Assembly (NCBI GenBank): GCA_031547045.1
Contig: JAVBSN010000092.1
Coordinates: forward strand, 1-10,278
Direction of reading: 5' to 3'
Origin: JAVBSN01 sp031547045
Lineage (GTDB): Bacteria; Bacillota; Clostridia; Lachnospirales; Lachnospiraceae
Length of the DNA: 10,278 nucleotides
The notes under the pieces were generated by a model that was given only the letters and a program-made list of their open reading frames with translations, made no database searches and was not told where the DNA came from. This document shows positions 6,880 to 10,278 of the stretch, one piece after another (within the stretch, counting starts at the first letter, position 1; every line of letters starts with the position of its first letter). A program made the translations under genes and the position numbers.

Positions 6880-7437
6880 TTATTTATAAATTATATATCC
6901 CACATTACTATCAGTTATTGATACAGTATTATTCTCATTTAATGTAAGAACATTATTATAATATTTCATATTTTTAATATATACCTCTGTATCCACATCA
7001 ATAGTCAATACATTATATGTGCCATCTATATTCCCTACAGTTGTTTCTGTTCCCTTTAAATCTACAAAATCACCTGACAACTTAGAATCACTAACTTTCT
7101 CAATTGTAAAATTAGTTCCATTAAAGGCATTGTAATCTTCAATATTGTTGTAGTTCATAATTAATTTAACAATTTTATTTTCTTCTGTATATGATTCAAG
7201 AGAAATACTATCTTCTCCTTTTTTCTGATTATAATCACTAACTGCATCTGTAACAAATCTTTCTAAATCATCTATACTAAATGATACATCTGTATAATCT
7301 TCTACAGATATATCTGTAATACTTCCATTTTTATTTATAATAAATGTATTATCTGTTGCATCCTTTGATATATTAGTACATCCTGTTGCCATTGCTACAA
7401 CAAGAATAATTCCTGCTATTAAACCAAGTTTCTTCAT
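6880..7437 (-). CDS. putative lipoprotein of unknown function
   Basis: A 185-residue predicted lipoprotein. The signal peptide has MKK, then a hydrophobic run LGLIAGIILVVAMA, and a lipobox ending ATG-Cys with the lipidated Cys at residue 20. The frame extends 8 codons further up to a TTG at 7461, but the ATG at 7435-7437 is preferred since AAGGAAGG (7448-7455) lies 10 bases before it and the signal peptide then starts normally. The mature part is acidic, rich in Asp, Asn and Thr, with no enzyme motif; the phrase NTFIINKNGSITDISVEDY at about 26-44 and a C-terminal beta-rich stretch are the main landmarks. After export it should be anchored on the outer face of the membrane. Its own promoter (7469-7497) lies directly after recO and probably also drives glyS. 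Similar small lipoproteins occur in Lachnospiraceae as far as I recall, but I cannot name a function. Confidence 0.8.
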   Translation of the reverse strand: MKKLGLIAGIILVVAMATGCTNISKDATDNTFIINKNGSITDISVEDYTDVSFSIDDLERFVTDAVSDYNQKKGEDSISLESYTEENKIVKLIMNYNNIEDYNAFNGTNFTIEKVSDSKLSGDFVDLKGTETTVGNIDGTYNVLTIDVDTEVYIKNMKYYNNVLTLNENNTVSITDSNVGYIIYK

Positions 7438-7447
7438 AATTTTCCAT

Positions 7448-7455
7448 CCTTCCTT
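7448..7455 (-). promoter_or_regulatory. ribosome binding site that decides the lipoprotein start
   Basis: AAGGAAGG on the minus strand, 10 bases before ATG 7435-7437 and after the alternative TTG at 7459-7461, so only the ATG can use it. Confidence 0.7.
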
Positions 7456-7468
7456 TATCAACGTTCTT

Positions 7469-7497
7469 ATTGTACTCTGTAATTATATATTTTTCAA
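7469..7497 (-). promoter_or_regulatory. sigma-A-type promoter of the lipoprotein gene and probably glyS
   Basis: On the minus strand TTGAAA (-35, 7492-7497) and TACAAT (-10, 7469-7474) are separated by exactly 17 bases. The -35 begins one base after the recO stop codon. Expected start near 7462, a leader of about 25 bases. Confidence 0.72.
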
Positions 7498-7498
7498 G

Positions 7499-7927
7499 CT
7501 AAAATACGTCAAGAATCTCCAAAGACTTGAATTTTTTATCTATATGCAAGGGCATATATCTATTAACAATCATTCTAAGTTCATCTAAAACATATTCTGA
7601 TACGTTGAATGTATATAATTTATCTACTCTATTGCTTATGATATATTGAACCGTATATACTGTAGATTCACTTATATCAATTGAATCTACATATATTTTC
7701 TTGCATTTATCACATAAAAAGCCACCTGTATTTGCGTTAAATACTACAAGTTTTTGATCTGAATTGCATTTAACACAACTAAAACAATGTAATGCTTCTC
7801 CATCTAAAGCTAACATTTTTATTTCAAATATTCTTCTTATTAAATCATAAGATTGCACATTTTTAATTAAGGCTCTAAAACTTAGATATAATAGGTTAAG
7901 GACATCCTTATCACAATTACCTTCCAC
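7499..7927 (-). CDS. RecO C-terminal fragment, zinc finger and helical domain
   Basis: The part of recO downstream of the stop that an ORF caller would open at GTG 7925-7927 (142 codons). It contains the CVKC and CDKC zinc-finger pairs. No ribosome site precedes this GTG and the OB-fold is missing, so separate translation is doubtful. True homology in this frame starts further up, at 8026. Confidence 0.45.
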   Translation of the reverse strand: MEGNCDKDVLNLLYLSFRALIKNVQSYDLIRRIFEIKMLALDGEALHCFSCVKCNSDQKLVVFNANTGGFLCDKCKKIYVDSIDISESTVYTVQYIISNRVDKLYTFNVSEYVLDELRMIVNRYMPLHIDKKFKSLEILDVF

Positions 7928-8026
7928 TGTAAGATAATCTATAACTTCACAAAAGTACCTTCCATAACATACTTTTTCTAAATCTTCTTTTACTTCTGTA
8001 AAATAATCCTCAATCTGTGCACTAAC

Positions 8027-8239
8027 TCATTTGTATGCATCATAACTTTCATATACAGAAAAAGAACCATAGTTAAATGGCTGACATGCCGCCATTAAAA
8101 TATTTCCTGGTCGCCTTACATTCCTAGCAAAAGCTGTTATCTTTCCTCTTTCTTTAGTAAGAATTACTACTCGCTTATCATAATCTCCTACTAAAGTGCT
8201 ACTAAGAACTATTCCTTTCAATGTAATCTGTGGACGCAT
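8027..8239 (-). CDS. RecO N-terminal fragment, OB-fold only
   Basis: The 70-residue product expected if the TGA at 8027-8029 is read as stop. It has a proper ATG and ribosome site and covers most of the OB-fold, but lacks the helical domain and zinc finger, so it is unlikely to work alone. Confidence 0.6.
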   Translation of the reverse strand: MRPQITLKGIVLSSTLVGDYDKRVVILTKERGKITAFARNVRRPGNILMAACQPFNYGSFSVYESYDAYK

Positions 8240-8261
8240 ACTATATCCTTCTCTCTATAAC

Positions 8262-9158
8262 CTACTCATTCTTGTAACCATAATTTTTTAGTAACATATC
8301 ACTATCTCTCCAATCCTTCTTAACCTTAACCCATAGTTTAAGATTAACCTTAGCATCGAGAAGACGTTCCATATCTATTCTAGCATTTGTACCAATTTTT
8401 TTAAGCATGCTTCCTTGTTTTCCAATAATAATTCCTTTATGTGAGTCTCTTTCACATATTATAGTAGCATCAATATCTATAATATTACTCTTAGGCCTAT
8501 CCTTCATAGAATCAATAACTACCGCTATTCCGTGGGGAATCTCTTTATCTAACAATCTCAAAGCTTTCTCTCTAATAAGTTCTGCTACTATTTGTCTTTC
8601 TGGCTGGTCTGTAATGGTATCTTCATCATAATACATAGGACCTTCTGGAAGATACTTTAATATTGTCTCTGTTAAATCCTTAGTATTCTTTCCTTTAAGT
8701 GCAGATACAGGTATTATCTCTGCAAATTCATATACATCTTTATAAGTATTAATTGCTTTAAATATTTCCTCTTCAGCAACTGAATCTATTTTATTTACAA
8801 CTAACATAACTGGAGTTTTAACATTACCAAGTTGTTCAATTATATATTTCTCACCTGCACCAATAAATGTTGTAGGTTCTACTAGCCATAATACTAAATC
8901 AACTTCATTTAATGTTGACTGAGCAATGTTTAGCATATATTCTCCTAACTTATTCTTAGCCTTATTAATTCCTGGTGTATCCAAGAATATAACCTGCCCT
9001 TCTTCACAAGTATATACTGTTTGTATACGGTTTCTTGTAGTCTGTGCCTTCTTACTTGTTATAGCAATCTTTTGGCCTATAAGTTCATTCATTAATGTAG
9101 ATTTTCCAACGTTAGGTCTACCTATTAATGTTACAAACCCTGATTTAAATTTCTTCAT
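8262..9158 (-). CDS. era: GTPase Era, 16S rRNA processing and 30S assembly
   Basis: A 298-residue essential GTPase that binds the 3' end of 16S rRNA during small-subunit maturation. The frame is open to an ATG at 9195-9197, but the ATG at 9156-9158 is chosen: AAGGGAG (9164-9170) lies 5 bases before it, the protein then starts MKKFKSGFVTLIG as relatives do, and the longer start overlaps the -10 box. G1 GRPNVGKS is at 13-20, the switch I QTTR at 39-42, G3 DTPG at 60-63, G4 NKID at 122-125, and G5 SALKG at 152-156. The C-terminal KH RNA-binding domain has IIIGKQGSMLKKIG with the GxxG loop at 236-239. All catalytic motifs are intact. It ends 22 bases before recO, whose ribosome site lies in the gap; era-recO is a common clostridial pair. 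Confidence 0.97.
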   Translation of the reverse strand: MKKFKSGFVTLIGRPNVGKSTLMNELIGQKIAITSKKAQTTRNRIQTVYTCEEGQVIFLDTPGINKAKNKLGEYMLNIAQSTLNEVDLVLWLVEPTTFIGAGEKYIIEQLGNVKTPVMLVVNKIDSVAEEEIFKAINTYKDVYEFAEIIPVSALKGKNTKDLTETILKYLPEGPMYYDEDTITDQPERQIVAELIREKALRLLDKEIPHGIAVVIDSMKDRPKSNIIDIDATIICERDSHKGIIIGKQGSMLKKIGTNARIDMERLLDAKVNLKLWVKVKKDWRDSDMLLKNYGYKNE

Positions 9159-9163
9159 ATGTT

Positions 9164-9170
9164 CTCCCTT
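9164..9170 (-). promoter_or_regulatory. ribosome binding site that decides the era start
   Basis: AAGGGAG on the minus strand, 5 bases before ATG 9156-9158 and downstream of the alternative ATG at 9195-9197. Confidence 0.75.
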
Positions 9171-9195
9171 AATAATAATCTTAATCGCAGCTTTC

Positions 9196-9201
9196 ATTAT
9201 A
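9196..9201 (-). promoter_or_regulatory. probable -10 box of the era-recO transcript
   Basis: A perfect TATAAT on the minus strand, with only a weak -35 (TAGATT, 16 bases upstream). Transcription would start near 9189, about 30 bases before the era ATG. The alternative upstream ATG (9195-9197) shares its last bases with this box and so would not be in the transcript. Confidence 0.5.
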
Positions 9202-9223
9202 CTAATAATTCAGAAAAAATCTA

Positions 9224-10278
9224 TTAAAATATACTTACTACCTTCTTAAAATTATCTTTATTGTTATCTAACTTTACCTCATCACCAATTGCACATATTA
9301 TTCCTGTATCTATAATTGATTCAACCAATTGTGCAAGTGATCTAATGCTTTCTACATTAGTAGCAAGTAACTCATCTCTTTCTCTTTGCAAATCTTCTTC
9401 TGTTAATTCTAACTTATATGCAACAAAACTATAATTACCTTCGTCTGACGGATTAAGAGGCATATCTAATTTGCTAACAGCACCAATAATATATTTTAAC
9501 ATATCTCTATCATCTGCTTCAAAGTTTTCTAGATATGCTGGTGCACCTTGATATACAGTATATGTCTCCATAAGATTAGGATCTCTATATGAAGTGAAAT
9601 ACGAATCACCAAATCTAGAGAAAGAACACATCGATCCATATGCTCCACCTTTAACTCTTACTTGTTGCCATAAATAATCATAAGAGAATATAACTTGCAT
9701 CACATTTATAGAACCTGTATAGTTGTAGCCTGCATTCATATAATTTCCTGCTGTTGCTACATATTGCACTTTACTAGCAGTTTTAAATCCTTCATTCTTC
9801 TCTTCTAAAACAACTTCTTGTACAGTATCATGTTCAGGTCTAGTTGACAATTGTTTTATAAAGTGATTAATAGAATCCCTGTATTCCATAATATCATTAT
9901 CTCCAGTATAGGAAATAGTCAAATTACCTTTTCTAAGCGCTTCTGCTAAACTTTCTCTCATTCCAGCTACAAGACCTTCTTTTCTATCTTCAAAATTCTT
10001 GCAAATATCATCAATAAATTCATATGAGCTTATTCCTTCTGTTACTTCTTTAAAATATGCACTCTTTGAAAAATATGATAAAGCTCTATTTGCTGCCGAA
10101 GTATGTCCTGCACTTGTTAATCCCATCTTAAGTTGTGATTTAATCTCTGCAATTATTTCTTTTAACCTATCATAATCATCTAATTTTGATGTAAATAAAA
10201 TCTCTTCTATAAGATTTAATGCTGTAGGCATCTTATTGTATAACGCTTTTGTGTTTATTTCAAATGTAGGTATATATC
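9224..10278 (-). CDS. PreP-type M16C insulinase-family metallopeptidase, C-terminal part
   Basis: The last 350 residues of a peptidase that is normally about 970 long; the frame is open through the window edge, so the start lies outside. An internal ATG at 10229-10231 is not the start, since coding continues upstream with IPTFEINTKALYNK, which fits the family. M16C enzymes form a clamshell of two halves that degrades unfolded peptides. The catalytic HxxEH is in the missing N-terminal half. The visible half has the substrate-binding RVKGGAYG (about residues 207-214 of the visible part), with the Arg and Tyr six residues apart as in human PreP. There is no membrane segment in the visible part. 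It ends 65 bases before the era start, and no clear terminator separates the two. Its specific peptide substrate cannot be inferred. Confidence 0.93.
   Translation of the reverse strand, partial: YIPTFEINTKALYNKMPTALNLIEEILFTSKLDDYDRLKEIIAEIKSQLKMGLTSAGHTSAANRALSYFSKSAYFKEVTEGISSYEFIDDICKNFEDRKEGLVAGMRESLAEALRKGNLTISYTGDNDIMEYRDSINHFIKQLSTRPEHDTVQEVVLEEKNEGFKTASKVQYVATAGNYMNAGYNYTGSINVMQVIFSYDYLWQQVRVKGGAYGSMCSFSRFGDSYFTSYRDPNLMETYTVYQGAPAYLENFEADDRDMLKYIIGAVSKLDMPLNPSDEGNYSFVAYKLELTEEDLQRERDELLATNVESIRSLAQLVESIIDTGIICAIGDEVKLDNNKDNFKKVVSIF

Larger units (their letters stand above)
7499..8239 (-). pseudogene. recO: DNA repair protein RecO, interrupted by one in-frame TGA
   Basis: RecO helps RecR load RecA onto SSB-coated single-stranded DNA. 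The full frame is 246 codons, the normal RecO length, but codon 71 (8027-8029) is TGA. Before it: ATG at 8237-8239 with AAGGA at 8246-8250, and the OB-fold N-terminus (MRPQITLKGIVL, then GKITAFARNVRR and FNYGSFSVYESYDAYK). After it the same frame continues without another stop: VSAQIEDYFTEVKEDLEKV, then the helical domain, and the zinc finger Cys155/Cys158 and Cys176/Cys179 with the typical GGFLCDKC. Relatives usually have Leu or a similar residue at this place (e.g. Y-x-L-x-SA), so TTA to TGA by one base is an easy origin. No frameshift is needed and the downstream part shows no decay, so this is a recent nonsense mutation, a sequence error or, less likely, read-through. It sits between era and the glyS unit. 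Confidence 0.88.

Noticed and set aside
8027..8029. TGA in recO as a selenocysteine codon or altered genetic code
   Set aside because: RecO has no redox residue at this place, no convincing SECIS-like hairpin was seen just downstream, and the other genes use TGG for Trp with no internal TGA.
8407..9249. Plus-strand frames opposite era (74 and 107 codons)
   Set aside because: Shadows of a firmly identified gene; no ribosome sites and no homology recognised.

Overview
The window is AT-rich DNA with every recognisable gene on the minus strand, so transcription runs from high to low coordinates. Strong AGGAGG-type ribosome sites, a pyruvate phosphate dikinase, a dimeric-type glycyl-tRNA synthetase and ferredoxin-dependent 2-keto acid metabolism point to an anaerobic low-GC Firmicute. 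A clostridial, perhaps Lachnospiraceae-like, organism is my inference; no marker here fixes the genus.

Layout in the direction of transcription: (1) 10278-9224, C-terminal 350 residues of a PreP-type M16 metallopeptidase, cut by the window edge. (2) 9158-8262, era, a ribosome-assembly GTPase, with its own -10 box. (3) 8239-7499, recO, a recombination mediator, interrupted by one in-frame TGA at 8027-8029 although the rest of the frame is intact. (4) A sigma-A-like promoter directly after recO, then a small unknown lipoprotein (7437-6880) and glycyl-tRNA synthetase (6830-5442). (5) A 203-bp gap that holds a possible 39-codon ORF overlapping the next gene by ATGA, then a zinc-ribbon membrane protein of unknown function (5238-4744). 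(6) A back-to-back terminator and promoter (4701-4638), then a tight three-gene operon: iorA (4602-2809), iorB (2807-2226) and a paaK-type arylacetate-CoA ligase (2213-987). (7) A 188-bp AT-rich gap with a promoter and a leader dyad, then the first 266 codons of ppdK (798-1), cut by the window edge.

Functionally, IorAB oxidatively decarboxylates aryl pyruvates (from Phe, Tyr and Trp transamination) to aryl-acetyl-CoA and reduced ferredoxin; the PaaK-like ligase interconverts arylacetate and its CoA ester. The rest is housekeeping: ribosome maturation, recombinational repair, translation and PEP/pyruvate interconversion. I see no defence system, mobile element, CRISPR array, tRNA or rRNA. The most notable anomaly is the in-frame stop in recO; the least understood parts are the zinc-ribbon membrane protein with its possible small upstream ORF, and the lipoprotein between recO and glyS.
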